The notes under the pieces: model-generated
What the model was told of the DNA's origin: nothing
Database searches by the model: none
The model's input: the letters and a program-made list of their open reading frames with translations, nothing else
In this document: positions 54,901 through 64,000 of the stretch, one piece after another
Numbering within the stretch: position 1 is the first letter of the stretch
Layout: each line of letters opens with the position of its first letter
Position numbers and translations under genes: made by a program
Assembly (NCBI GenBank): GCA_018398585.1
Contig: JAGTTD010000018.1
Span: forward strand, 565,501-629,500
DNA length: 64,000 nt
Direction of reading: 5' to 3'
DNA from: Simmondsia chinensis
Taxonomy: Eukaryota > Streptophyta > Magnoliopsida > Caryophyllales > Simmondsiaceae

Positions 54901-56845
54901 AGTATTTCCGGGTTTTTATCCCTACTCACTTCGACTCTTTATTCTAATCTAAAGCACCCGTGTTAAGATAATTAAACGAGTATTCAAAGAATGGGCGTGT
55001 TCAATATCGATCAAAGCTTGTTCATCTTTGTACTGGGGATTGTTAAGAAAATGAGTTAAGTGTAGATGAGGGGCGTTTAGCTTGTTTAATTTTGTGAATA
55101 ATACTTGAAGAGCTTGTTAAGAGCTTATTAAGGGATCATTATCAGATCAGTAATGCCTCTGTAGGAGCTTATTCATTGCTCATCATTAGCTTGATGATTA
55201 ATTGACTAGCTTGTTAGTAGTTTCAATAGCTCGATATATTACAATCATTTGATACAACAAGCTTAACTTAAGCTCGATTAGACTAATGAGCTAACTCGAG
55301 TCAAGTGTTGGGCATACTTCATCTTATTAACCGAGTTGAAACATAGGTTTAGAAACCCAGTTAAGGCATAGCTCGAACTTTCACTTATTTAGACTTGTCG
55401 AGCTCGAGTTAAAACCGGAGTTCTTGGATTGACTTAATTCGTTTACGCGGCTAGATACTTGAAACCAGTATAATTTTAAGACTACCATAAGAAAATCTTA
55501 AGAGACAAGCAAGATCTCGTGACACCTACCCATGTTTGATTCTCATACCCGATCCCAAGCAACTTTGTTCTTTTTACCTTGATTGTTATTTTTATAGCAG
55601 CTGACTATGTATGATCATATGATATAAACTCAGGACTATATGATATGACAATGCTGAGATTTGAGCCAGAAAAAAGAGTGGGTTTCAGGGAGTACATGCG
55701 TGCCGATGGAACTCGTTCGTATTTCTTCGATCTACGTGCTGTTCGCAATCTTTTCGTTGGCGTTGGCTTCATCGAGGTACTGAGCCATACCCATGGGTTC
55801 TTTAGTATTACGCCCTCTTAGTAGAACACGGTACGGGAATTAAACGCGTTCGAAGACATACGTGCATTATTCGGTTTTATATACAAAAATTTCATTCAAA
55901 TGTTCACTGACTTGAAGGATGTTGCGAGTCATAAAAGCGGTAGCAGAAGCATAACACATAATAAATGGTAGGATACAATCAATAATTTGAGAGTTCAAGT
56001 GACAAATTTAACAAAACATAGAATACATATATTTAATTTAGGTGTAGATATTCATTGTTTTCGATTATTATTTATGTTTAAAAGGGAAAAATACAGATAC
56101 GTGTTATAATATATGTACTATACGATAACATAAAAAACGCGTATTTTACGGTATTATTGACAATTATACGTAAACGCTCCTTTTAAGCAGGAAAGTATGA
56201 ATACATGTCAAAATTGCACGTATACGCATTTTTTCACTAAATGAGGTATTGCATACTCGTTTTTTGGGCAATCGGGTTTAGTTTACGTAGATCTCGATTA
56301 ATTTTCGCACCACCCTTTAAATTCAGGGGGCGATCCAAGGAAGTATGTTAACCTACCCAAGATCTGACGTTTTATAAGGCGTCAGATCCAAGTGTCTTAC
56401 TGTATAGGCCGACTTATTGGGTATTTATAAAGGCTACATGGAATGTTATATTTTGACGTGTTTTCAACCCGTGGTCGTTACCTTATAATTTAAGCTGTAA
56501 GGATAGTTTATCACTTTGGCAATAATTCTAATACCTCCAATGTTTATATCTAAAGCACAATATATGAATCAGATATGTGCACTATCCGCGCTTCAAGTTG
56601 AAAGAGTGTCCACCTGAGATCACATGTTAGAATCTGAAGTCATTCTTGGGTCTTCACCTATTAGCTTATGATTTTATTTCTCAAAACCAAAAACTACAAA
56701 TAGACAACTACATCGATTATGACATTTTAAGTGGTGGTGGTGGCAGGTTGAAGTGGAGTATTGCTGTGTGAAGTCAGTAAACAGGCAGAAAGGAAAGTGC
56801 ATGAAAAGGGTGTGGGTTCATGCCAAGTTCCAGAAGCCTTTTTGA
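48912..56845 (+). CDS. METTL2: METTL2/TRM140-type tRNA m3C methyltransferase (7 exons)
   Basis: SAM-dependent class I methyltransferase, expected to make 3-methylcytidine at position 32 of tRNAs. Exons: 48912-49121, 51801-51910, 52851-53062, 53367-53467, 54756-54858, 55634-55776 and 56747-56845. All have GT-AG borders, and the total of 978 bases gives 325 residues in frame. Landmarks: YHSKDFEWGELRQEVERD and FHTRHSSGKFFK (exon 1), ERRYLLKEFPEL then VLEVGCGNGSTVLPILR, SAM motif I (exon 2), VYACDCSVEALERAK (exon 3), CCAGGVDFVTM (exon 4), VFTLSAVPVERMP and LKPGGMLFFRDYG (exon 5), REYMRADGTRSYFF (exon 6), VEVEYCCVKSVNRQKGK and RVWVHAKFQKPF (exon 7). Several Met codons exist at the start (48912, 48936, 48942); the family begins near the YHSKDFEW block, so the exact start is uncertain. 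Intron 1 (2.7 kb) holds repeats including a headless SINE. Confidence 0.94.
49318..49350. repeat. (GA)n-(GT)n microsatellite
   Basis: ggggagagagagagagagag followed by tgtgtgtttg in intron 1 of the methyltransferase gene. Confidence 0.85.
49550..54440. repeat. Dispersed AACATATAAG-CTAGTGG repeat, about five copies
   Basis: Copies near 49555-49670, 50820-51000, 51030-51190, 51430-51670 and 54290-54430. Shared words include aacatataagcctagtg, cctaatgcca, cttatatgtgga-ct and gaaatttcac. An ordered unit of about 150 bp seems likely. All copies are in methyltransferase introns; a weak sixth may be at 58480-58640. Family unknown. Confidence 0.6.
50084..50210 (+). mobile_element. Angio-type SINE, headless copy S
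   Basis: caggttgggggtcctcggaa, acagccttttctgggcaacc, ggggaaggctgcgtacatct, tttgcgggagcccttgaggc, then the GTT tail. It is the best-preserved body in the window and lies in methyltransferase intron 1. Confidence 0.9.
55060..55450. repeat. GAGCTCG-rich dispersed repeat in methyltransferase intron 5
   Basis: GGGCGTTTAGCTTG, AGCTTAACTTAAGCTCG and CTTGTCGAGCTCGAG words; same family as 29266-29656. Confidence 0.45.
56560..56680 (+). mobile_element. TRIM-like element fragment in methyltransferase intron 6
   Basis: gtgcactatccgcgcttcaa, then the LTR start tgttagaatctgaagtcatt and gggtcttcacctattagctt. Only the 3' half is seen. Confidence 0.55.
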
Positions 56846-56953
56846 CCCCCCTTTATTTTTTTTTCAAGGTATTCATTATAAGGTTTCTCTAACGTATATT
56901 TTATTTAGTTATACTCGTTATTTTTATGGGTAAATTACGCATTAGTACCCTGA

Positions 56954-57071
56954 CTCGGAAACAACCTTCCTTTAGGATATCACCCTGAAGGGGTAAGACT
57001 GCGTACATCCCTCCCCCCCAGACCCTGCTTTGACAGGAGCCCTTGAGGCATTGGGTCGGTTGTTGTTGTTG
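56954..57071 (+). mobile_element. Angio-type SINE, headless copy T with target duplication
   Basis: 18 bp duplication tacg-attagtaccctga (56936-56953 and 57072-57089, one mismatch). The unit runs from ctcggaaacaaccttccttt through ggggtaagactgcgtacatc to the GTT tail. It lies about 110 bases after the methyltransferase stop codon. Confidence 0.9.
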
Positions 57072-57089
57072 TACGTATTAGTACCCTGA

Positions 57090-57596
57090 AGTTTTATGCA
57101 CTAATTTTTTAGTCCATCAACTTTGTGAAATAATATTTTAGTCTAAAAGTACATGTATTTAATAAAATAGTCCAAATGACAATGTTGTAATTTGTAAAGG
57201 TGTAAAATAGGTGTCGTGACACTCTTCTTCATTAGCAATGTCACAATATTGTGGTTCGTGTGTGGGAAGACGGAATAGCGAGGGGACAATGGGTTTACCA
57301 ACAAATAACGGCAAGTTTTATATGCTTTGACATGCAGCTTATGGACAAAAAAATTAATACACCGAACCTCGGGATACTTACGTCCATTTGTTCCATAGAA
57401 GTCTAATCTGAAATTCTCTGTTACTTTTAATTCCTCTGAAACTAGTACTAGATTTTCTGTGAAATAATACTATTTGAATTTATATTTTTAGAGGTCAAAC
57501 TCGACTATTTTTGTTACATTTCTTACGTTTTTTGTGTTCTATACTGAAGTATCTGAGAGTCTAAGCAAATGTAATTGTGATTGAATGATTGTAATT
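57090..57596. other. Intergenic, no gene seen
   Basis: AT-rich. It shares text with 46555-46760 (tagtttgg-gtattaatttttta, then aaatagtccaaac and acaaataacggc), so both are copies of one dispersed repeat that contains a SINE insertion in each case. Confidence 0.5.
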
Positions 57597-58000
57597 ATTT
57601 TATTTTATTTTATTTTTTTTAAAGGTACAAAGAACACTCAGCCTCCTACTCACAGTACCGAGCAAATCCTAGTAAATAGCTCGATCAAATTGCGAGCAGA
57701 TATTTGTCTACTTGATTCTATGAAATTAAGCTCATTGCTGCCATTCTATCTGCTGCCTTATTGTCTCCCCAAACACGAGAGACGGTAATCTTTGCTTTGC
57801 GTACGCATATCCCAGATTTTTTCCAAAATTGTTCTGACTTGTCAGGGACACTGACATTCCTTCCGAATGATGTGCATTACCGTAAGATTATCACTTTTGA
57901 TGTATAGACGATTAAGTCCGAGAGAAAGATACTTTCTAATACTTTCCCTAGCCGCCCAAGCTTCAGTTACGATAATCGTAGCATTACCAATGTTATAAAG
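57597..58000 (-). pseudogene. LINE 3' end with RNase H domain fragment
   Basis: On the minus strand: ATIIVTEAWAARESIRKYLS, then LYIKSDNLTVMHIIRKE and RVWGDNKAADRMAA, the RVT_3 RNase H module of plant LINEs, with a stop and frame changes. The 3' end is marked by a plus-strand T-run at 57600-57620, i.e. a poly-A tail. Confidence 0.82.
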
Positions 58001-58719
58001 GCTTGTTTGATATGGCTTTTTATTTGTACTGTGAGCTTTGCTATTTTTAGTTTTTTCCTATTTTGATTGAAAATAGAAAACAAAAAATAAAAAATTGGAA
58101 AAATATTGTATTCATGACGCAATTTTTAGTTTTTCAAAAAAATTAAAAGCTGCAAATAGAAAATAAACCAAACAAGCTGACGGTAAATGATCTCATGGTT
58201 AGCACCATGCCATGATGAGATCTAGTCTACTAGAGTATATAGGTTCACATCTGCTATAGGTATTGTTTACGACTCATGTTTTGCTTCCATCACTAGATCT
58301 ACATCTTGTATTAGCTCGAAGTTTGTTATAGAACGAATCGAATTAGCTTAATCATTCGGTATCTAATTAGCTTAATCATTTGGTCACAATTCCTACCTAT
58401 AACCACGACCTATTATCCTGTGCTTTGTACACCGAGTTCTCGCTAATTTACAATGGTAACCATGTTTTAAAAGCGTTATCGGACATTCATCATATGATGA
58501 ACAATATAATATTGGTTTTTGGGATTAGAATGTTAATTGTGAAGAATATTACTTGAACTTGTATGTGGATTTTATATGCTAATTGCTTGATGTCTGACAA
58601 AATTTTACGTAAAATGTAGATTCATATCATATGCCAAAATTACGAAGAGGACACGCATTACAAAAAAGAAACTAGCTGCATTTTTCGGATTTCATAAATG
58701 TTGTTCCTTTTAGGGTTAA

Positions 58720-58855
58720 GAGAGTCTTTTGAGAACAGTCTCTCTACACGGTAACATGCTATATGATTATGACTGGGTACATTTTACCTTCCCTAGACCC
58801 TATCGTGACGGGAGTCTCTTTAAGGAATTCAGTTGTTTTTATTGTCGTCGTTGTC
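58720..58855 (+). mobile_element. Angio-type SINE, degraded copy U
   Basis: gagaacagtctctctacacg, ctgggtacattttaccttcc, gacgggagtctctttaagga, then a tgtcgtcgttgtcgtcg tail. Confidence 0.65.
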
Positions 58856-58958
58856 GTCGTGGTCTTAAGAGTGATTGCGTCCTTATAATGGTTAGTTAAT
58901 ATTTTGCATCAAATGACTTCATCTTTTTAATCTAATTTTTTGTCAACTTTTGAACCCA

Positions 58959-58982
58959 AAAAAAAAAAAAAAAAAAAAAATT
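58959..58982. repeat. Poly-A run
   Basis: More than 20 A in a row. It may be the tail of a retroposed sequence, but no source is recognised. Confidence 0.7.
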
Positions 58983-59277
58983 TAATTACGTAGCTCTGTG
59001 TGTTGACTTTGACAAAGTGACCAAAATAATAGAGGTTTAATTCCCTATTATTAATATTAAGTATCCATAATATATACTTAGCATATATGCTAAAAAAATT
59101 AAGACTTTTGTTATTGTCAGGATAATAAATGTTATTATTAGATTAATATTATGACTTGTAGTGAGTAATAGTCACAATGTTTCACAAAGTTGCTCTGATA
59201 TTAATAATTTTGCTCCGTTAAGAACACTACTCAAAATTAATAGTTTATAAAAGTTATTATCCGATCTTTATTTTAGG

Positions 59278-59650
59278 GTTTATTTACATTAAATGTTGCT
59301 GTATTTTGCTTACTGTATTAATTTAGTCTCTTACTATTATGTCAACTTAATCGTTGTATAAATATATTGTGCTAATTTGGTTTTTGAGTAAAATTTATAG
59401 CAATGGAACTTTTAATGATCCGGTCAGCGGTTGGGATAATTAGGTCAACATCTGAGTCTATATTAGGTTACTTGCATCTACCATGATTGCGATAAAATAT
59501 TAAGTTATTAATGTAACTTCAATTTGACCATTGGACTAAATGACACGATGTAAATTATACAGCGATGAAATCAACTTAATTAAACGTATAAGGACTTAGT
59601 TGACACAGTGGGTAGAGTATATGGACTTTTGGTGTATATAACCCTAATTT
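59278..59650. mobile_element. Foldback MITE (TATTTAC family)
   Basis: ggtttatttacattaaatgt and tattaatttagtctc at the left, inverse-like actttt-ggtgtatataaccc with gacttagttgacacagtggg at the right. Confidence 0.55.
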
Positions 59651-59662
59651 TTTATTATTTAA

Positions 59663-60122
59663 TGTCAAGAAATTAACTGTCCCTAAAGTTTAAGCTTTTT
59701 TTTTTTTTTGGATAAATATCGGCAAAGCCGTAGAACAGACATGCAACTCGAAAAGACGAGGCCTTAGCCACTCTGAAAACGATAGTGGGTACAAGAAGAG
59801 ATCAGACTAAACAGGGAAACAAAAAGGCACCAAAACCAAAACACCCAAACCCGAAAAAACAAACACTAAGCATAGGCTAGCCAAGACGCTCAATAAGCAA
59901 GCTCAGATAGGGAGCCCAAAAGTTTAAGTTGATAGTGTATAAAAAGTGGATAGTGTACATGCTCTCACATACTCTGTGCTTGAAATGTATTAATATTAAA
60001 AATGGGGTTGTTGTGATTTGAATTTATCGGTTAACTAGGCTCTGATACCATGTCAATGAACTAACTTTCTTAAAAACTTAAGTTGATGGGTAAAGGTTCA
60101 TGAATGATTTTATACTGTAACA
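59663..60122 (-). mobile_element. TRIM-like element, copy with perfect primer site, split by a LINE tail
   Basis: 5' LTR 60051-60122 on the minus strand (72 bp, TG...CA). It is abutted by a perfect primer site (gctctgatacca, plus strand 60039-60050). The 3' LTR starts at 59663 (tgtcaagaaattaactg) and is interrupted by a LINE tail at 59696-59918. Confidence 0.75.
59696..59918 (-). mobile_element. LINE 3' end inserted in the TRIM LTR
   Basis: T-run, ggataaatatcggcaaagcc, then A/C-rich text. Duplication aaagtttaag (59685-59694 and 59919-59928). 5'-truncated, no coding part. Confidence 0.78.
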
Positions 60123-60298
60123 TTTAATAACATTATGTTTCGTAATTAGTATTTGTTTAATACTAATTGATTTGTTAAGTAAGAATTATTGACTTTTGTA
60201 AGGGAATTGGTATGAGTGGTAACTACGTTATTTAGTTAGTCAAAACGCGCAGATTGATAAAAATTTTCATTTTTTCAATTCAAGATGCCTCCAATTAG

Positions 60299-60500
60299 CT
60301 TTTTTTTTTTCCCGATAATTATCGACAAAGTTACAATATGAAACATAAAACTCGTATAGATGAGCTCTGAGAGTCAACTCGTATAGAAACAGAAACAAAA
60401 AGACAAAAACGGTACATATCCCAACATGAGAAAACAACATTACAATAAAAAAACGGGCGAGACTTGCGTACATTAAATGTCTCAACCACCTCCATAAACT
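60299..60500 (-). mobile_element. LINE 3' end
   Basis: T-run, cccgataattatcgacaaag, then A/C-rich text. Same clade as 17383 and 61498. No clear duplication. Confidence 0.65.
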
Positions 60501-61476
60501 GTTGGTTGTTGGTTATCAGCAAATAAACGATAATTGTTAGTTGTTGACTGTTGGCTGATAAATGATATTAGTTAGTTGTTAGTTTTTGGTTAATAATTGT
60601 TGATGATGTGGAGTGAGACTAATTCAAACGTGATCATCGGTAATACTCGTATCAATCAATTAAAATGATAATCGATACGTGAAAAGTTATAGAAAAATCT
60701 CTTTCAAAACATAGGTGATGTGCCTTATATTTACATATTTTATTCTTCATTCTTGTGACATATTCGGCTTTTACATGTATTTTTTATTGTAATATACCTA
60801 GATTTAGGCTTGGAGTGCAACGGAGCAAACAAAGGTTAAAAAGCTGCAGAATCAAGTATAATCGAGGCATATATTTGAAGACTACTTTAAGAAACCCGAC
60901 TATGTATGCTAAAGAATGACCAATCGGGTTGTAATTCGGTAACTCAAATAGGTTTCATAAAGCTTCGGCTACTAAACTATCAATCGACATGAAGTACCGA
61001 TTTAATCCCGATTCCCTATGGATACAATCCGTATACCCGATTTAGCTACAACGATCTCGTATACTTGTGAGTACACGGTTTTAAAACAACCTTTAAAATC
61101 ACATCATTAGGTTACATATTATAAATTCAATCCAATACGAAAATAGAGTGTAACTGTAGATGAAAAAATGTCGAAAAAAAATCACGGTATTTTTTTTTCT
61201 TGAAACAGTTTATTCTCGATTGTGTTAATTACCCAACCGGGGTTAAAGTCGTTCCTTTCCGATAACCAAGTTAATAATGTATATCAAATTACGACAAACT
61301 TCTACGTACGTAACACGAGAAAGAAAAAGAATTACCCCGACACCCATCGAGTACTTTAAGATCACATCATAGTTAGTAAAACACAGTATGGGAATTAAAC
61401 AAAATTTAATATGTTTGTGTACTATTTGGCTGTACACATAAAAAATTTGGTCAAAAGTTCGCTGACTTATAAAAAA
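60501..61476. other. AT-rich intergenic DNA
   Basis: A short run of TTGTTGGTTATC/TGTTAGTTGTTG repeats at about 60500-60605, then no recognisable features. Confidence 0.4.
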
Positions 61477-61950
61477 TTTATATATGATAATAATAATTTT
61501 TTTTTTTGATAATTGAGAATTTATTAATAAGGTCGATAAAGAGATCGCCAAACAAATACATTGCAAGCAAGGGCAACCCACAGAAGACTGCGCACAAAAC
61601 CCCCAACCCCTACAACACCCAAAGGAGCGAGGACAACACAGACACGAAACAAAACCAGGCGCAAAAACAACAAGCGCGATAGCCCAACAGCCCAATCGAC
61701 CAACAAAAGAGCCAAACAAACAAAACATGGGAGCAAGGAGGTGAGGAGCGACAACCAACCAACACAAACAGCCAACGGAACGAGCCAACCAGAAACAAAA
61801 AGCAAACACCACACGCCCCAACAAGAGCCAGCCACAAGCCTACGCACCCCAAAAGAAAGAAAGAAGAAAACAACACCAAACTAGCCAAGCCGACACTGGC
61901 CGCCAAAAGCATCCAGGCGAACAGAACACGAACAGGAAGCTACTGAAGCC

Positions 61951-63192
61951 CTAACATCTTCTTCTTTCCTGTTTCCTTTCATTTATTGTTCCTTTTCTTA
62001 ACTCTTTTGATCCCTTCGCATTTTTCAGTAGTTTTTCAACCACTGAATCTTTTTCATCAATCCAGTTGAGGTCTAAAACTTTTGTCATCCGGCGGATCCT
62101 ATATGTTTCTCTTTCTACCTCCGTGCTACATTTCAGTTCTGATTCTGATTCAGTAAAATCACTGCTTTCATTAACAATTGAAGCTTTCTTCCCGCTTGTT
62201 TTTGCCTTCCTCTTTCCTTTCCTTTTCTTTTTTCCACTGCTCTGTGACACTTTTCTCAATTCTGATTCTTCAGAAATGTTAACATCGAAGAGATTCATGA
62301 ACCCGGTTGGAAAATCCTCCTCTGAGCATAAACGTTCCGGTTCCTCACCCCCTGTATTCTCTTCCGCATTTAAGTTTTTCCGAGTCCCTTGTAAGCAATC
62401 CTGCGTCATTTGAATTCCTTTTCTCATGCTCGGCAGAGGGGTCTCCCCCTCCCTTACTGTTTCATTCTCGATTTCTTTAACTGTACTTAAGGATGGCGAC
62501 TGCACCCGTTCCTTCATTTCCGGTGAACTACCTTGTATGTTCACAATGGGGCCATCGTTCATGTCGTTGGAGCAAGTAACCCTGTCAGGCTCGGAGACAT
62601 CCTTCCCGGCTCTGATTTGCGCATCCCGTGTAATGAAGTCTTCCGTTAGCATCTGACCTCCTTCCAGGATGTGAATTGTATGACTTCTTTGATCAACCAT
62701 AAGGTAGGCCTTCTCGTCAATGCGATGCGGTGCCATAGTCTCCACCAAAATCTTCCCCACTTCTAATGAGTCATATCCATTACACCTCTTGTCCACCGCA
62801 AGGACCCTGCCAAAACTTTTGCCGATTTCAATGAAGTTTTCCGAATTCCAAGCATGTAACGGAATTCCATAACATGAAAGCCATGCCTTTCTCTTAAGGC
62901 TTTGATCTAACTCTGTCCACTTCTTCACTTTCATAGACCATTTCTTAATCCAGCCCTGGTTGTCTGACAAAATCCAGTCCCTGACCTCAGTGGATTCAAA
63001 TGTGATAAGAAATGATGTCCCTCCCATGTGTTGAACATCACAATCAAGGCCACTATTGTCTTCAATGCTTCTCTTCAGCAAAGAAACTTCAATGTCATAC
63101 TTAGCTTCACCTATAATGCTCCTTCTTAGCTTTTCTTTTTTATCTTCATGGGCCTGACCGTAGAAGGTTTTCCTTTCGGGGTGTCGATCCAT
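61951..63192 (-). pseudogene. LINE ORF1, DUF4283-type part
   Basis: A 413-codon open frame. KLRRSIIGEAKYDIEVSLLK, then CDVQHMGGTSFLITFEST and KRKAWLSCYGIPLHAWNS are typical of the DUF4283-like region of plant L1 ORF1 proteins, the RNA-binding chaperone part. The C-terminal third is charged with a Lys-rich stretch (KKKRKGKRKAK) and no clear CCHC knuckle. The frame is open but separated from its RRM by a frame change near 63190. Confidence 0.82.
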
Positions 63193-63494
63193 TGATCCCT
63201 TCTTTCCTTCGTCCTTATGACCATAACCGATGACGCCTGTTCCTCTTTCTTATCAAACCTAGCGAACTTGACCAAAATTCTATTATCCCTGATCATCATA
63301 CCGTTCATTTCCACAATAGCCCTCTCACCCGCCTGCCTATCACTGAACTTAACAAAGCCAAAGTTAAATCTATTATACCTTCTTCTTCTCCGAGAGATAA
63401 AAGTGTTTGTAATTGCACCAAAACATCTAAATAATTGTCGCAGCCAAGTATTGCCCATGCGCCATGGTAGGAAATCAACAAAAAGGTTAGCCAT
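63126..63494 (-). pseudogene. LINE ORF1, N-terminal RRM part
   Basis: 122 codons. MANLFVDFLPWRMGNTWLRQ, then NRFNFGFVKFSDRQAGERAI and RILVKFARFD form an RRM with RNP2-like and RNP1-like blocks (FGFVKF). RRM-containing ORF1 is known from plant LINEs such as the beet BNR family. It overlaps the DUF4283 frame by 67 bases, so the original ORF1 was one chain broken by a frameshift. Confidence 0.82.
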
Positions 63495-64000
63495 TTTAAC
63501 CCCAGCAACGACACATCCACAACCTCAATCTTGAGGTTGAGCTGAACAGGAGAGGTCGAATCGCCCCTGAATCGCAGAGATACAGCAGCGAAAGACAGAC
63601 GGGGTGACCCCTCGTCGGAAAAAATGGGAGGTGTTTGAAGAGAATGAAGGGAGGATGGAGGAGATGAAGGCTGGTTGCGATACGGTGGCGTTGCTGGCAG
63701 TGACCTGCAGCGGAACGGAGCAGGGATGGGCTGAGGTATCCGAGGGTGGAGGTGGAGAAGGCCCGTCCGTTTACTCACAACCGGAAAAGGGAGCTGTACG
63801 ACATTGACGGCAAGCTTGAGGCAACCCCGTCACGGCGACCCCGGCGGTGGGTAACTATGCACGCGCCCTCACGCGCTAGCAGAAGTCAGCGGCTTGGTTG
63901 GGTTTTTGACCGTTGGGGAGAGAGAAGTACTAAAGACTTAATCTTATTTATATGATAACAATAATATTTATAACAACTCATTCTTGAATAATTATAAAGC

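Larger units (their letters stand above)
61498..63945 (-). mobile_element. ORF2-less L1-type LINE (half-LINE) with target duplication
   Basis: Minus-strand element of about 2.45 kb: GC-rich 5'UTR (63945 to about 63495), ORF1 (63494-61951, frameshifted), then directly a LINE 3'UTR and poly-A (plus-strand T-run 61498-61507). No endonuclease or reverse transcriptase. Flanks atttatatatgataataataa (61477-61497) and atttatatgataacaataa (63946-63964) are an imperfect duplication of about 20 bp (one 2-base indel, one change). This shows that the short form is the inserted unit or was shortened later by internal deletion. Confidence 0.85.

Noticed and set aside
61561..61884. Open frames on both strands at the LINE 3' end
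   Set aside because: The long frames reflect the skewed C/A composition of the LINE 3'UTR; the encoded peptides are low-complexity and match no family I know.

Overview
This window is a piece of an angiosperm nuclear genome, most likely a eudicot. It is AT-rich and has intron-rich genes with GT-AG splice sites. Its repeats include Copia LTRs primed by initiator tRNA-Met, plant L1-type LINEs with an RRM/DUF4283 ORF1, MULE- and hAT-like elements, and SINEs ending in the GTT-rich Angio-domain type of 3' end. No species is named because nothing in the window is diagnostic.

Five protein-coding genes can be modelled. (1) ANGUSTIFOLIA3/GIF1 transcriptional coactivator, + strand, coding exons between 1545 and 7534. 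(2) A small SIB1-like VQ-motif protein, - strand, 12121-11843. (3) A clade-B AT-hook (AHL) protein with a PPC domain, + strand, six exons between 24808 and 32716. (4) An EIN4/ETR2-type subfamily-2 ethylene receptor, + strand, 41263-44782, with a probable 5'UTR intron. (5) A METTL2/TRM140-type tRNA m3C methyltransferase, + strand, seven exons between 48912 and 56845. These genes do not form a pathway cluster. They are separated, and their introns filled, by mobile DNA.

Repeats by region: 1-7600 is AN3 with a 4.2 kb first intron carrying TRIM-like LTR pairs, SINEs and a GAGCTCG-rich element. 8426-11550 is an internally deleted Copia element with both LTRs and a TAAAC duplication. 12.4-14.9 kb is a nest (MITE, SINE, hAT-like, MULE foldback). 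15-24 kb holds LINE tails, SINEs and a solo LTR inside a SINE. 33-39 kb is intergenic with two SINE insertions that keep clear target-site duplications. 39.9-41.1 kb is a tandem TRIM-derived array in the EIN4 leader intron. 45-48.8 kb is AT-rich with a LINE RNase H fragment. 57-64 kb is LINE debris ending in an almost complete LINE that has ORF1 but no ORF2.

The most interesting signal is a SINE family with about two dozen traces here. Its 3' body is of the Au/Angio-SINE kind. In at least nine copies the 5' half is a 5S rRNA sequence that retains the internal pol III control region. Several copies have target-site duplications bracketing the whole composite, one copy has a different head, and others are headless. 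This suggests modular head swapping. Other notable points are a half-LINE with target-site duplications, an exon-tail/splice-donor tandem duplication in the AHL gene, and a Gln in place of the phospho-accepting His in the ethylene receptor.
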